Shown here piece by piece: positions 52,904 through 63,695 of a DNA stretch of 64,000 bases. Positions within the stretch are counted from its first letter, which is position 1. Every line of letters starts with the position of its first letter. The stretch spans positions 1 to 64,000 of the forward strand of contig JBAWZF010000003.1 of NCBI GenBank assembly GCA_037143175.1, given 5' to 3'. The DNA comes from a bacterium. Lineage in GTDB: Bacteria > Verrucomicrobiota > Kiritimatiellia > CAIKKV01 > CAITUY01. The notes under the pieces are model-generated. The model had not been told where the DNA came from. It saw only the letters and a program-made list of their open reading frames with translations, and searched no databases. Position numbers and translations under genes: made by a program.

Positions 52904-54178
52904 TCAGTTTTCCCGCACGATGTCGGCCCCGAGAACGCGAAGGCGTTCTTCCACGCGCTCATAACCGCGATCAATGGTCTGGGCGTTATGGATGACGCTC
53001 TCCCCTTTGGCACAGAGGGCGGCGATCAGAAGCGCCATACCGGCACGGATATCAGGACTGGCCATGTTGGTGCCATGCAGACGGGAAGGGCCCGTTACCA
53101 GCACCCGGTGCGGATCACACACCACCACGCCCGCGCCCATGCCGATCAGGTAGTCCACAAAATACATCCGGCTTTCGAACATCTTTTCAAAAAACAAGAC
53201 CGTACCCTTCGTCTGCGTTGCCGCCACCAGGGAGACACTCATCAAGTCCGAAGGGAAACTCGGCCAGGGCCCGTCTTCGATCTTCGGAATGGCACCGCCA
53301 AAATCCCGGGTAACCCGTAACGATCTACGGGGCGGCAGCAACACCGTGGTTCCATCCATTTGAATTTTGATTCCCAGCTTCTGGAACGTTTTACCGATAA
53401 TCATCATCGGCTCCGGTTCCACGCCCGTCACACGCAAGTCGCCTCCCGTTGCGGAAGCGGCGGCGACAAAACTACCAATCTCAATGTAGTCGGGTTGAAC
53501 TCTGTGCGTCGCGCCCCCTAGAGTCTCTACCCCCTTGATCACCAGACGATTGGTGCCAATGCCGGAGATCTGGGCGCCCATCTTGTTGAGCAGTATGGCC
53601 AAATCCGTCACATGGGGCTCGCAGGCAGCATTGAAAATGGTCGTCTCCCCGCGGGCCAGAGTTGAAGCCATCAGGACATTTTCCGTGGCCGTTACGCTGG
53701 CTTCGTCGAGGACCATGGTCGCACCCTCGAGTCGTTTCCGGCGGAAAACGAAATTTTGGCCGCCTTCCACTTCAATTCCCAAAGCCTGCAACCCTTGAAA
53801 ATGGGTGTCGAGCCGGCGTCGCCCGATCACATCCCCGCCGGGCGGAGAGAGCGTGACCTTGCCGAGACGGGCCGCCATCGGGCCGGCAAGCAGAATGGAA
53901 GACCGCACCTTGCGACATAAAACAGGATCCAGTTTGCTGCGTCGCAACCCTTTGGCGCAAAGCGTGACCGTGTGGTCCTTAACCCCAATCTCCACGCCCA
54001 AACCCGACAGGAGTTCGAGCATGGTATGCACGTCCTCGATCAGCGGAACGTTTTCCAGAGTCACCGGCTTTTCCGTCAAAACGCAGGCCGCCAGCATCGG
54101 CAGAACGGCATTCTTGTTGCCGCTTGGAACATATGTTCCTGAGAGCCGTTTCCCGCCATGAATGATGAAGCGTGCCAT
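52904..54178 (-). CDS. murA: UDP-N-acetylglucosamine 1-carboxyvinyltransferase, Asp at the Cys115 position
   Basis: A 424-residue MurA starting peptidoglycan synthesis. GKRLSGTYVPSGNKNAVLPMLAA carries the conserved Lys-Asn. The catalytic loop reads LSPPGGDVIGRRRLDTH, where most bacteria have PGGC-x-IGxRPxDxH, so the Cys that fosfomycin alkylates is Asp. Further blocks are ENVLMASTLARGETTIFNAACEPHVTDLAILLNKMGAQISG and the C-terminal ERVEERLRVLGADI. The Asp substitution is known naturally in mycobacteria and chlamydiae and makes the enzyme resistant. It follows a toxin-antitoxin pair by 9 nt. Confidence 0.93.
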   Translation of the reverse strand: MARFIIHGGKRLSGTYVPSGNKNAVLPMLAACVLTEKPVTLENVPLIEDVHTMLELLSGLGVEIGVKDHTVTLCAKGLRRSKLDPVLCRKVRSSILLAGPMAARLGKVTLSPPGGDVIGRRRLDTHFQGLQALGIEVEGGQNFVFRRKRLEGATMVLDEASVTATENVLMASTLARGETTIFNAACEPHVTDLAILLNKMGAQISGIGTNRLVIKGVETLGGATHRVQPDYIEIGSFVAAASATGGDLRVTGVEPEPMMIIGKTFQKLGIKIQMDGTTVLLPPRRSLRVTRDFGGAIPKIEDGPWPSFPSDLMSVSLVAATQTKGTVLFFEKMFESRMYFVDYLIGMGAGVVVCDPHRVLVTGPSRLHGTNMASPDIRAGMALLIAALCAKGESVIHNAQTIDRGYERVEERLRVLGADIVREN

Positions 54179-54187
54179 AGGTGGTGT

Positions 54188-54466
54188 TCAATCTGGATAT
54201 TGCTGCCTGGAGTGTAAGATGTTGATGATCTCAATGGAGGAAACGCAAACGCGATATATCACCAGATAATTTGGGTGTACGACCAGCTCCCGGGTACCCG
54301 AGACGCGACCAAGTCTATAGAGGTAAGGATGAAAAGGTAATTGAGAAACGGCGCACTCGATTGATTCTTGCAAATTTAAGGCTGCAAGCACATTGCGTTC
54401 CTCTATGTAACCAAGGATTTCGGATAAATCTTGGCTTGCCGTTTCAAGCCAGACGACGTGCTGCAT
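54188..54466 (-). CDS. ParE/RelE-type toxin
   Basis: A 92-residue toxin. HVVWLETASQDLSEILGYIEERNVLAALNLQESIECAVSQLPFHPYLYRLGRVSGTRELVVHPNYLVIYRVCVSSIEIINILHSRQQYPD has the ParE pattern: A-x2-DL-x-I-x2-YI near the start, G-x3-GTRELVVHPNYL-V-Y-RV in the middle and I-x2-ILHSRQ-YP at the end. ParE members poison gyrase, RelE members cleave mRNA; the HSRQxYP end is typical of ParE. Its start overlaps the antitoxin gene by 23 nt. murA lies 9 nt downstream on the same strand. Confidence 0.87.
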   Translation of the reverse strand: MQHVVWLETASQDLSEILGYIEERNVLAALNLQESIECAVSQLPFHPYLYRLGRVSGTRELVVHPNYLVIYRVCVSSIEIINILHSRQQYPD

Positions 54467-54656
54467 TATCCTTAATCCTTGTTTCTATTCGGGCGCGAGC
54501 CTTCGCCATTACTTCATCATGGGGTATACGGATTGAATCAGGTTTATCAGCTAACCGCAATGACGTTTGGACTTTTGCACAAAACCACTGCTCATAAGCC
54601 TCAGCTTCGTCAGTCGTGGCGAATTGTGATTCAATAGGTGATAAAGCAACCTTCAT
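54444..54656 (-). CDS. Antitoxin partner of the ParE-type toxin
   Basis: A 70-residue protein (MKVALSPIESQFATTDEAEAYEQWFCAKVQTSLRLADKPDSIRIPHDEVMAKARARIETRIKDNAARRLA) with the form of small RelB/StbD-like antitoxins that pair with ParE-type toxins: an F-T-x2-EAxAYExWF-x-KVQ-x-SL helix and IPHDEVMAKxRxxI. It precedes and overlaps the toxin gene by 23 nt, so the two are coexpressed. Confidence 0.83.
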   Translation of the reverse strand: MKVALSPIESQFATTDEAEAYEQWFCAKVQTSLRLADKPDSIRIPHDEVMAKARARIETRIKDNAARRLA

Positions 54657-54702
54657 GAGCGTATGATAGAGCTAGCATCGGCAAAGAGCAAATAAAACCG
54701 GA

Positions 54703-56691
<1,989 letters not shown>

Positions 56692-56992
56692 AGAACAACT
56701 TCCTTTCAGTTTTATTCAAAAATCTGCAAGAAACCCCTTGCGGAGAATCTTTACCTTCCTTATATTGCGACGGTTAATGGTAGCGATTCACGTTCGGTTG
56801 TCCAGTCTGCAATTCCGCAGGCATCCGGCGAACACCTGTCACGATATTAATTTCGTGGCCGAACTTTGCCGAAGGTTTGGTTTGCGGGGGTACTGCAATT
56901 GAATTATCAGGATAGATCTATTTTTTTCAGCAGAGGATTAGTTTCGCGGCGCGGGTTGCGACGCGAGTCAAAATAAAGAGGAGTAATTGGGT
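56692..56992. other. Divergent intergenic region between tkt and ppdK
   Basis: About 300 nt without a gene. It must hold promoters for both tkt (minus) and ppdK (plus). I see AT-rich stretches near 56740-56790 and 56895-56930 but no convincing consensus hexamers. An AGAGGAG Shine-Dalgarno for ppdK is at 56977-56983. No tRNA, repeat family member or clear palindrome was found. Confidence 0.4.
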
Positions 56993-59713
56993 ATGGCAGC
57001 GACGAGTAAAAAGTATGTGTATAGTTTCGGCCGCGGTAAAACCGAGGGCGGAGCCAGTGATAAAAACCTATTGGGCGGCAAAGGTGCGAACCTTGCGGAA
57101 ATGTGTATTCTCGGTCTTCCCGTTCCTGCGGGCTTTACCGTGTCCACCGAATGTTGTGTTGATTTCTTTGCGAACAAATCCTGTTTCCCCAAGAGCCTGA
57201 CCACCGAGGTGGAAGTGGCCCTGCGCCAGGTGGAGACTGAAATGGGCATGAAGTTCGGTGATGCCAAGGATCCCCTGCTACTGTCCTGCCGTTCAGGTGC
57301 CCGCAAATCCATGCCCGGCATGATGGAAACCGTTTTGAACGTTGGGCTTTGCACCAAGACCATTCCCGGTCTGGTCGCCAAAACCGGTAATGAGCGTTTT
57401 GTGTACGACTCCTATCGCCGCCTGATCATGATGTACTCGGATGTGGTGATGGAGAAGTCTGAAGGCGTTGAACCCGCCGAGGGCAAAGGCATCCGCATGC
57501 AGCTGGAAGGCATCATGCACGAGCTCAAGTCCAAAAAGGGATATAAATCCGACACCGACATGACCACCGAAGACCTGAAGGGGTTGTGCGAGAAGTTCAA
57601 AGAACGCGTCAAAAAGGTGCTGGGCAAGGCGTTCCCGGATGATCCGATGGATCAGATGTGGGGCGGCGTTGGTGCTGTGTTCAAGAGCTGGAACGGCAAA
57701 CGCGCCATCTCTTACCGCCGTATCGAAGGCATTCCAGACGAATGGGGTACCGCCGTCAACGTCCAGGCCATGGTCTTCGGTAACATGGGCGACACGTCCG
57801 CCACCGGAGTGGCATTCACCCGTAATCCCGCCACTGGCGAGAATAAGTTCTACGGCGAATGGCTGATCAACGCCCAAGGCGAAGACGTCGTGGCCGGAAC
57901 CCGTACTCCCAGCCCGCTGAATAACGACACCAAGAATGACCAGAACAAGCACCTGCTCTCCCTTGAAGACCAGATGCCGGCCATCTACAAGCAGCTTTGC
58001 AAGATCCGCGAAACGCTTGAGAAGCATTACAAGGATATGCAGGACATCGAATTCACCATCCAGGAAGGTAAATTGTTCATGCTGCAGTGCCGTAACGGCA
58101 AGCGCACCGGTACCGCCGCACTGAACATGGCCATGGATATGCTCGCGGAAAAACTGATCGACGAGAAAACCGCCGTCCTGCGCCTGGAGCCCCAACAGTT
58201 GGATGAGCTCCTGCACCCTGTGGTAGACCCCAAGGCTGAAGCGGTCCTCAAGGCCCTCTGCAAGGGTCTGCCTGCGGGTCCCGGTGGCGCCTGCGGCCAG
58301 ATCGTGTTCACTTCCACTGATGCAGTGAAGTGGGCAAAGGCGGGCAAGACGGTAATCCTGGTTCGCGAAGAGACCAATCCCGAGGACGTCGAGGGAATGC
58401 GCGCGGCCATGGGCATTCTGACCGCCCGCGGCGGTATGACCAGTCATGCGGCCTTGGTTGCCCGCGGTTGGGGCAAGTGCTGCATCGTCGGCGCAAGCGG
58501 TCTGCATGTGGATGTGCATGCCAAGAAACTCACCGTTGGCACCGTCGTATTGAAAGAGGGCGCAATGGTGACCTTGAATGGCAGCCGTGGCACCGTTTTC
58601 AGCGGCAAGGTGGCGCTGGTCGATAACTCCGAGAATCCCCGCTTCCAGAAGTTCATGCAACTGGTTGACAAGTTCCGCACAATGGGTGTGCGTGCCAACG
58701 TGGAAACCGCCGAGGATGCCCGCAAGGCGCGCGCCTTCGGGGCTGAGGGAATCGGACTGTTCCGTACCGAGCACATGTTCTACGGTAAGGGGTGCGATGA
58801 GCCTCTCTTCCTGCTCCGGAAGATGATCCTGAGCAAGTCTGCCGAAGAGCGCGTGTCGGTCCTGAAGAAGCTCTTCCGCTTTGTGAAGAGCGACATCAAG
58901 GCAACCCTGGCGGCCATGGACGGCCTGCCGGTCACCGTTCGGCTGTTGGACCCGCCCCTGCATGAATTCGTGCCCCAGAGCGCGGCCAAGCAGAAGGAAT
59001 TGGCAGCCAGCCTCGGCATTTCGCCCAAGGAAGTCAAAGCCCGCGGCGATGCGCTTCATGAATCCAACCCGATGATGGGTCACCGTGGTGTGCGGTTAGG
59101 CATCACCTACCCGGAAATCACTGAGATGCAGATCCGGGCCATCTTCGAGGCGGCGGCGGAACTGATCAAGAGCGGGAAGAAGTGCCAGCCCGAGATCATG
59201 ATCCCGGTCACCTGCGACCTCAACGAGCTGAAGCATCAGAAGGCCATCGTCACGGCAGTCTACGAAGATGTGATCGCACGCAAGAAAATCGACTCCATCC
59301 CCTATTTATTCGGGACGATGATCGAGATTCCGCGTGCGGCACTCCTTGCCGACCGCATGGCGCAGGAAGCCGACTTCTTCTCGTTCGGAACCAATGACCT
59401 GACCCAGATGACGTTCGGATTCAGCCGTGATGATATCGGCGGGTTCATGGGCGAATACCTGGAACAGAAGGTCGTTGCAGCTGATCCCTTCCAGACCATT
59501 GATCAGGATGGCGTGGGCCAGTTGATCAAGATGTCGGTAGAAAAGGGCCGTCAGACCAAGAAGAATCTGAAGGTCGGTATCTGCGGTGAGCAGGGTGGCG
59601 ATCCGGAATCAGTTAAGTTCTGCTTCAAAACCGGCTTGAACTATGTGAGCTGCAGTCCGTATCGGGTGCCGATCGCCCGCTTGGCTGCCGCGCACGCGGC
59701 GCTCAGGGGCTAA
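56993..59713 (+). CDS. ppdK: Pyruvate phosphate dikinase
   Basis: A 906-residue PPDK interconverting pyruvate, ATP and Pi with PEP, AMP and PPi. N-terminal nucleotide-binding part: YVYSFGRGKTEGGASDKNLLGGKGANLAEM. The phosphoryl His is in GILTARGGMTSHAALVARGWGKCCIVGASGL. The C-terminal PEP-binding barrel has RTEHMFYG, HRGVRLGITYPEITEMQIRAIFEAA, FGTMIEIPRAALLADRMAQEADFFSFGTNDLTQMTFGFSRDD and GICGEQGGDP. Start at ATG 56993 rather than a TTG two codons upstream. It is typical of anaerobes that use PPi in glycolysis. It ends in a strong terminator. Confidence 0.97.
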   Translation: MAATSKKYVYSFGRGKTEGGASDKNLLGGKGANLAEMCILGLPVPAGFTVSTECCVDFFANKSCFPKSLTTEVEVALRQVETEMGMKFGDAKDPLLLSCRSGARKSMPGMMETVLNVGLCTKTIPGLVAKTGNERFVYDSYRRLIMMYSDVVMEKSEGVEPAEGKGIRMQLEGIMHELKSKKGYKSDTDMTTEDLKGLCEKFKERVKKVLGKAFPDDPMDQMWGGVGAVFKSWNGKRAISYRRIEGIPDEWGTAVNVQAMVFGNMGDTSATGVAFTRNPATGENKFYGEWLINAQGEDVVAGTRTPSPLNNDTKNDQNKHLLSLEDQMPAIYKQLCKIRETLEKHYKDMQDIEFTIQEGKLFMLQCRNGKRTGTAALNMAMDMLAEKLIDEKTAVLRLEPQQLDELLHPVVDPKAEAVLKALCKGLPAGPGGACGQIVFTSTDAVKWAKAGKTVILVREETNPEDVEGMRAAMGILTARGGMTSHAALVARGWGKCCIVGASGLHVDVHAKKLTVGTVVLKEGAMVTLNGSRGTVFSGKVALVDNSENPRFQKFMQLVDKFRTMGVRANVETAEDARKARAFGAEGIGLFRTEHMFYGKGCDEPLFLLRKMILSKSAEERVSVLKKLFRFVKSDIKATLAAMDGLPVTVRLLDPPLHEFVPQSAAKQKELAASLGISPKEVKARGDALHESNPMMGHRGVRLGITYPEITEMQIRAIFEAAAELIKSGKKCQPEIMIPVTCDLNELKHQKAIVTAVYEDVIARKKIDSIPYLFGTMIEIPRAALLADRMAQEADFFSFGTNDLTQMTFGFSRDDIGGFMGEYLEQKVVAADPFQTIDQDGVGQLIKMSVEKGRQTKKNLKVGICGEQGGDPESVKFCFKTGLNYVSCSPYRVPIARLAAAHAALRG

Positions 59714-59742
59714 CCGCCCTTGATATGCATGTCTGAAAAGAC

Positions 59743-59776
59743 AACGCCCCGGAGGAAACTCCGGGGCGTTTTTTTA
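59743..59776 (+). terminator. Rho-independent terminator of ppdK
   Basis: A perfect 12-bp stem, AACGCCCCGGAG with CTCCGGGGCGTT, is closed by a GAAA tetraloop (59755-59758) and followed by a run of T. It is the clearest intrinsic terminator in the window. Confidence 0.93.
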
Positions 59777-59795
59777 TCCCAAAACAACTTGATTA

Positions 59796-60344
59796 TTATT
59801 CCGCTTTAGCTGGTGCGGAACCTTCTCCGGGCTTGTTTTCACCCTTCAGCATTTTACCGCCGGGCCGTCGGCCTTCACTTTTATCCATATAGTTCTTCAT
59901 CATTTCACGCATCTTGAGCCTCTGTTCAGCCGTCAGAATTTTACGGGCTACCAACATCTGCTTAATCTGCACTTTGGCCATATCCGATCGAACTTTCCCG
60001 ATTTCATCGGCTAATTGCAAAACCGCATTTTCATCAATAGGTTCGGCACCCATTAATTCCGCCTGCTTTTTGGCGAGGGCCTGCATCTTCGTGCGCAATG
60101 AGCTTATTTCATTGGTTGCCGCATTAACCACGGCAGCTATTTGACTCTGCTGCTCACTAGTCAGTTCCAACTGCTTCATCACCACCGGGCGCATCCACAT
60201 CAACATATCGCCCCCATCTCGCATTTCGCCCCTGGCTTGCCGCATCGGCGGTGTTGGCCGTGCCCCCTGCCCAACGGGTTCATTCGCGGTTGCGATCATC
60301 GTCATGCCCACTACACACCCCACCACGATTCCAAGATTTTTCAT
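59796..60344 (-). CDS. Spy/CpxP-like periplasmic protein (LTxxQ type)
   Basis: A 182-residue protein with a signal peptide (MKNLGIVVGCVVGMTMIATANE). The helical body contains two LTxEQ motifs (KQLELTSEQQSQIAAVVNAATNEISSLR and ARKILTAEQRLKMREMMKNYM), the pattern of Spy/CpxP chaperones and heavy-metal resistance proteins. The C-terminus is Lys/Gly/Pro-rich. It may be a periplasmic chaperone or metal-stress protein. It is convergent with ppdK, and its promoter must lie in the dnaA upstream region. Confidence 0.8.
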   Translation of the reverse strand: MKNLGIVVGCVVGMTMIATANEPVGQGARPTPPMRQARGEMRDGGDMLMWMRPVVMKQLELTSEQQSQIAAVVNAATNEISSLRTKMQALAKKQAELMGAEPIDENAVLQLADEIGKVRSDMAKVQIKQMLVARKILTAEQRLKMREMMKNYMDKSEGRRPGGKMLKGENKPGEGSAPAKAE

Positions 60345-60908
60345 CCGCCAATCCTTTCGTTTGTTATTTCTTCCCTATCCTTCTTCACAGAACGGAAATA
60401 CTACTCCACTTATTGCATTCTTTATTCGCTTATCATTACTGTTTGACGAAAAGTCTCTAAAAATACGCGATTTTTAAGGTTTTTTTGCGATTCGCAAGTT
60501 GCTTGTTAACTTCTTCGCATCCGTATGCTATTCAAAACAAATAGGTTACACATTACGAGACCGTTTTTCTCCATTTTTAACTGACAGGTTTCAATTTTTT
60601 ACGCGCCAAATTCATTTATTTAGAATTGCGGCCACATCACAACCTGTTGTGGAGTATAGTTAATTTAAGTCAACCTGTCGTAGGTAAAAAATATTTCGCG
60701 CAATATCAATAAAACACCTTGCCTGCCTCGATTATCTCTCCTATTGTCCTGCGTAAGCGGGTACAAGATAAGTCAAGCATCTGCCTGTTAATAACTTGTT
60801 AATAAGTCGTAAAAATCCGCACTTTATTTGGCGATTGTGAAATTTTCATGTGCTTTACGGAAAACGGGCATCACTTCATCCGAGGAGGATGCCAGAGAGG
60901 GAATTGCC
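60345..60908. other. Long AT-rich region upstream of dnaA, candidate replication origin
   Basis: A 564-nt gene-free, AT-rich region between the Spy-like gene and dnaA. It contains a perfect TTGCGA-T-TCGCAA palindrome (60485-60497), an ACAAC-CT-GTTGT palindrome near 60640-60652 and several T-rich runs. Canonical DnaA boxes (TTATCCACA or close variants) were not found by eye. Its position beside dnaA and base composition fit an origin, but nothing decisive is seen. It must also hold the promoters of dnaA and the Spy-like gene. Confidence 0.4.
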
Positions 60909-62273
60909 GTGTCAGGAAATAATGCGTCTGTTATGTGGAGTGAGGCTTGTGATCATCTGAGCAAGCTGCTACATCCCGATATTTATTCGCGTTGGATCGC
61001 TGTAATTGAGCCAGGCAGCCTTGAAGGCCAAACTTTAACATTGCGGGTGGGTAATAATTTCTACCAGACCTGGCTTGAAGAAAATTATCTTCATCTGATT
61101 AAGTCTGCGGTTTCATCCGTGACAGGTGAATCTTATGAGATTGTCTTTCAGGTGGCCAAACGAATGCTGGAACCAGAAGCCCCGGTCACGGCTCCCGCGG
61201 CTGAGCCCGTAGCGGCATCACGTCGACAAAGCGGTGTTCGTCAGCCCGGTGCGCCGGTTTTCAACGCCAATTTCACCTTTGATGCCTTTGTGGTGGGCTC
61301 TTCAAATAATTTTGGTCATGCGGCCGCCCTGGCCGTTGCCCAGTCTCCAGCCCGCGCTTACAATCCGCTCTTCATCTATGGTGGCTCCGGACTCGGCAAG
61401 ACCCATCTGATGCAAGCTATTGGGCATTATGTTTTGAAAAACTCCAACGCGAAAATCGCCTACTTGTCCTCCGAGAGCTTCACCAATGAATACATTGAGG
61501 GGCTTCAAAATAAAACCCTGGTTCAGTTTCGCAAAAAATACCGCAGCATGGATCTCCTGCTGATCGATGATATTCATTTCCTGGCTGGCAAGGAACGTAT
61601 GCAGGAAGAATTTTTTCACACGTTCAATGCTCTTTTTGATGCTCACAAGCAGATTGTTCTGACCAGCGATCGACCCGCCAGTGAAATTCAGGGTCTTGAA
61701 CAGCGCCTGGTGACCAGATTTGAATGGGGTTTGGTGACCGAACTTCAGCCCCCGGATCTTGAAACTCGTATTGCGATTCTTCGCAATAAGCAGGCCCAGT
61801 GTGGATATAAGCATTCTGATGAAATTATTCTGTTCATTGCCAAAACGATACGTTCCAATATCCGGCGGCTTGAAGGTGCCCTCATCCGGGCCACCTCATA
61901 CGCCTCATTAATGAACCGTGCTCTTACAATTCAGGATCTTGAAACACTCCTGCGCGATACCATTGATCAGGAGAAACAGGAAGATCTCACCTTTGAGCAC
62001 ATCATGAAGGCTGTAGCCGATCACTATGACATCCGCCTGGTAGATATGACCAGCAAGCGGCGCCCGGCGGCCATCACAATGCCCCGCCAGATCGCGATGT
62101 ACCTCTGCCGGTCACTTACCCCTTCCTCACTCCCCGAAATAGCTGGAGCGTTTGGCAAAACACACGCTACGATTCTCCATGCTTATCGGGAAGTCGCTCG
62201 TAAAATGGAAACCGATTCTGACCTTCGTCAGAATGTTTCCCACCTCAGCCGGTTGCTGGAGAAGAAGAGTTGA
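60909..62273 (+). CDS. dnaA: Chromosomal replication initiator protein DnaA
   Basis: A 454-residue DnaA of normal length when started at the GTG at 60909, behind GAGGGA. Domain I: VMWSEACDHLSKLLHPDIYSRWIAVIEP. Domain III: PLFIYGGSGLGKTHLMQAIGHYV (Walker A), MDLLLIDDIHFLAGKERMQEEFFHTFNAL (Walker B). Domain IV: RRPAAITMPRQIAMYLCRSLTPSSLPEIAGAFGKTHATILHAYREV. The recognition helix reads FGKTHATILHA instead of the usual FGGRDHTTVLHA, one residue shorter and with Asp changed to Thr. A longer in-frame ATG start exists but would add 27 unsupported residues. Confidence 0.95.
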   Translation: MSGNNASVMWSEACDHLSKLLHPDIYSRWIAVIEPGSLEGQTLTLRVGNNFYQTWLEENYLHLIKSAVSSVTGESYEIVFQVAKRMLEPEAPVTAPAAEPVAASRRQSGVRQPGAPVFNANFTFDAFVVGSSNNFGHAAALAVAQSPARAYNPLFIYGGSGLGKTHLMQAIGHYVLKNSNAKIAYLSSESFTNEYIEGLQNKTLVQFRKKYRSMDLLLIDDIHFLAGKERMQEEFFHTFNALFDAHKQIVLTSDRPASEIQGLEQRLVTRFEWGLVTELQPPDLETRIAILRNKQAQCGYKHSDEIILFIAKTIRSNIRRLEGALIRATSYASLMNRALTIQDLETLLRDTIDQEKQEDLTFEHIMKAVADHYDIRLVDMTSKRRPAAITMPRQIAMYLCRSLTPSSLPEIAGAFGKTHATILHAYREVARKMETDSDLRQNVSHLSRLLEKKS

Positions 62274-62341
62274 CAACTTTGTTCATAACCATAACAAATA
62301 GTGTTGGTAACTGGCTCAAAGCATGTTATCACACGTTGCTC

Positions 62342-62398
62342 ACACCCAATCAAGGGGTGTCATTAACAGGGAGCATCAGCGATTTGGCCCCTGTTTTT
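62342..62398 (+). terminator. Tandem hairpins and probable terminator after dnaA
   Basis: The first hairpin is ACACCC, loop AATCAAG, GGGTGT (62342-62360). Next, AACAGGG (62365-62371) pairs with CCCTGTT (62389-62395), followed by a T run to 62398. The second resembles an intrinsic terminator with a long loop. It lies between dnaA and the dnaN promoter. Confidence 0.55.
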
Positions 62399-62423
62399 GT
62401 GGTGGTTTCAGGTCTTTTTGAGG

Positions 62424-62450
62424 TTGTTGATGTTGTGAACAGGGTATAAT
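62424..62450 (+). promoter_or_regulatory. dnaN promoter candidate
   Basis: A perfect -10 TATAAT lies at 62445-62450, with TTGTTG at 62424-62429 as a weak -35 (15-bp spacing). It lies 73 nt upstream of the dnaN ATG, after the dnaA terminator, so dnaN likely has its own promoter. Confidence 0.55.
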
Positions 62451-62522
62451 ACGGGTGATATTTAATAGTTTATATAAAGAATAATATTCTTCAATTGTTG
62501 ATAGTTTGAACTCGGAGGATAA

Positions 62523-63617
62523 ATGAAACTTGTTATTGCCAAAGATGCCGTCATGTCGGGACTTCAAATGGTTCATGGCGTGGTCAATGTACGTCCCACC
62601 CTACCTGTACTCTCCAATGTGTTGCTGGAAGCCAAGAATGACAAACTCTGGCTTACCACAACGGACATGGATGTGACCATGCGTTGCGCAGTGGATGCCA
62701 AAATTGGAAAAGCAGGGGCGACAACGATCCCCGCCCGACGATTGTTCAGCATTATCCGGGAGCTTCCTGCCGATAATATTGAAATCGAAGTGGATGATAA
62801 AAATGCGGCCTCCATCACCTGTGGCTCGGCATTCTTTAAAATTAACGGCCTTCCGGATGATGAATTTCCCGCCATCCCCCCCAGTGAAGGTGGACATACC
62901 TTTTCGGTGGATCAGAAAGCATTGAAGCAAATGCTGCAGAAGACATTCTATGCCGCCTCAACGGACGAAACGCGTTTCATTTTGAATGGAACATTGATGA
63001 GTTTTAAAGGTAATAAGCTTACCCTCGTCGCTACTGACGGGCGCCGGCTTGCGTTGACCGAAAATGAAATTGAATTTCCGAAAGAATCTGAATGTGAAGC
63101 CATTGTGCCTACCAAGGCCGTGAATGAGCTGATCCGGATTTTGAAGGATGAGGGAATGGTCAAGATATTCATTGGTAAAAATCAGGCCAGTTTTGAATTT
63201 GATGATGTGACCCTGACCACCAAGCTGATCGAGGGAACGTATCCGAATTTTAGACAAGTCATTCCGGGTCAATGTGAACAGCGTATAGCCGTGGATCGCG
63301 AAGTGTTTTTGACCGCGCTCAAACGTGTGGCGTTGTTAACCAGCGATAAATCGAGTTCAATCAAGCTTACCTTCGGTAAAAATAAGCTCAAAATAAGCGC
63401 TTCTTCGCCGGATGTGGGTGAAGCCCATGAATCGGTGGCCATCAAATATAGTGCCCGGGATATCCAGGTTGCCTTCAACCCTGATTACATCATGGAGCCT
63501 CTTCGGAACATTGCTAACGATGAGATCTATGTGGAATTGACGGACGAACTCAGCCCCGGCGTGATCAAATGCGATGTGCCGTTTATTTACGTCTTGATGC
63601 CGATGCGCATTTCGTAA
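62523..63617 (+). CDS. dnaN: DNA polymerase III sliding clamp (beta subunit)
   Basis: A 364-residue beta clamp. Three clamp repeats are recognisable, with MKLVIAKDAVMSGLQMVHGVVNVRPTLPVLSNVLLEAKNDKLWLTTTDMDVTMRC in the first, ETRFILNGTLMSFKGNKLTLVATDGRRLALTE in the second, and the end EIYVELTDELSPGVIKCDVPFIYVLMPMRIS in the third. It tethers replicative polymerase to DNA. A CGGAGGA site precedes the ATG. In many bacteria recF follows; here an intergenic repeat and rpsB follow instead. Confidence 0.96.
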   Translation: MKLVIAKDAVMSGLQMVHGVVNVRPTLPVLSNVLLEAKNDKLWLTTTDMDVTMRCAVDAKIGKAGATTIPARRLFSIIRELPADNIEIEVDDKNAASITCGSAFFKINGLPDDEFPAIPPSEGGHTFSVDQKALKQMLQKTFYAASTDETRFILNGTLMSFKGNKLTLVATDGRRLALTENEIEFPKESECEAIVPTKAVNELIRILKDEGMVKIFIGKNQASFEFDDVTLTTKLIEGTYPNFRQVIPGQCEQRIAVDREVFLTALKRVALLTSDKSSSIKLTFGKNKLKISASSPDVGEAHESVAIKYSARDIQVAFNPDYIMEPLRNIANDEIYVELTDELSPGVIKCDVPFIYVLMPMRIS

Positions 63618-63622
63618 TTCAG

Positions 63623-63688
63623 GGTTATTCGTTAATGGGTATCGGTTATTAGGGGTTCTCGAATAACTTATATCCAATAACGAGTAAC
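63623..63688. repeat. Heptamer-unit array with inverted partner, after dnaN
   Basis: GGTTATT, CGTTAAT, GGGTATC, GGTTATT (63623-63650) are followed by an inverted set whose reverse complement reads GTTACTC, GTTATTG, GATATAA, GTTATTC. It can form an imperfect hairpin just after the dnaN stop. It is the same design as the arrays at 29415 and 37185. Confidence 0.65.
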
Positions 63689-63695
63689 AAATTTC

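Noticed and set aside
57293-59083. A 596-codon open frame on the minus strand opposite ppdK
   Set aside because: It is the mirror of a strongly codon-biased, clearly identified gene; its protein has His/Gln-rich composition with no recognisable domain and no ribosome site.
60828-60908. An ATG start for dnaA 27 codons upstream of the GTG
   Set aside because: The extra residues match nothing in DnaA domain I, whereas the GTG has a GAGGGA site at good spacing.
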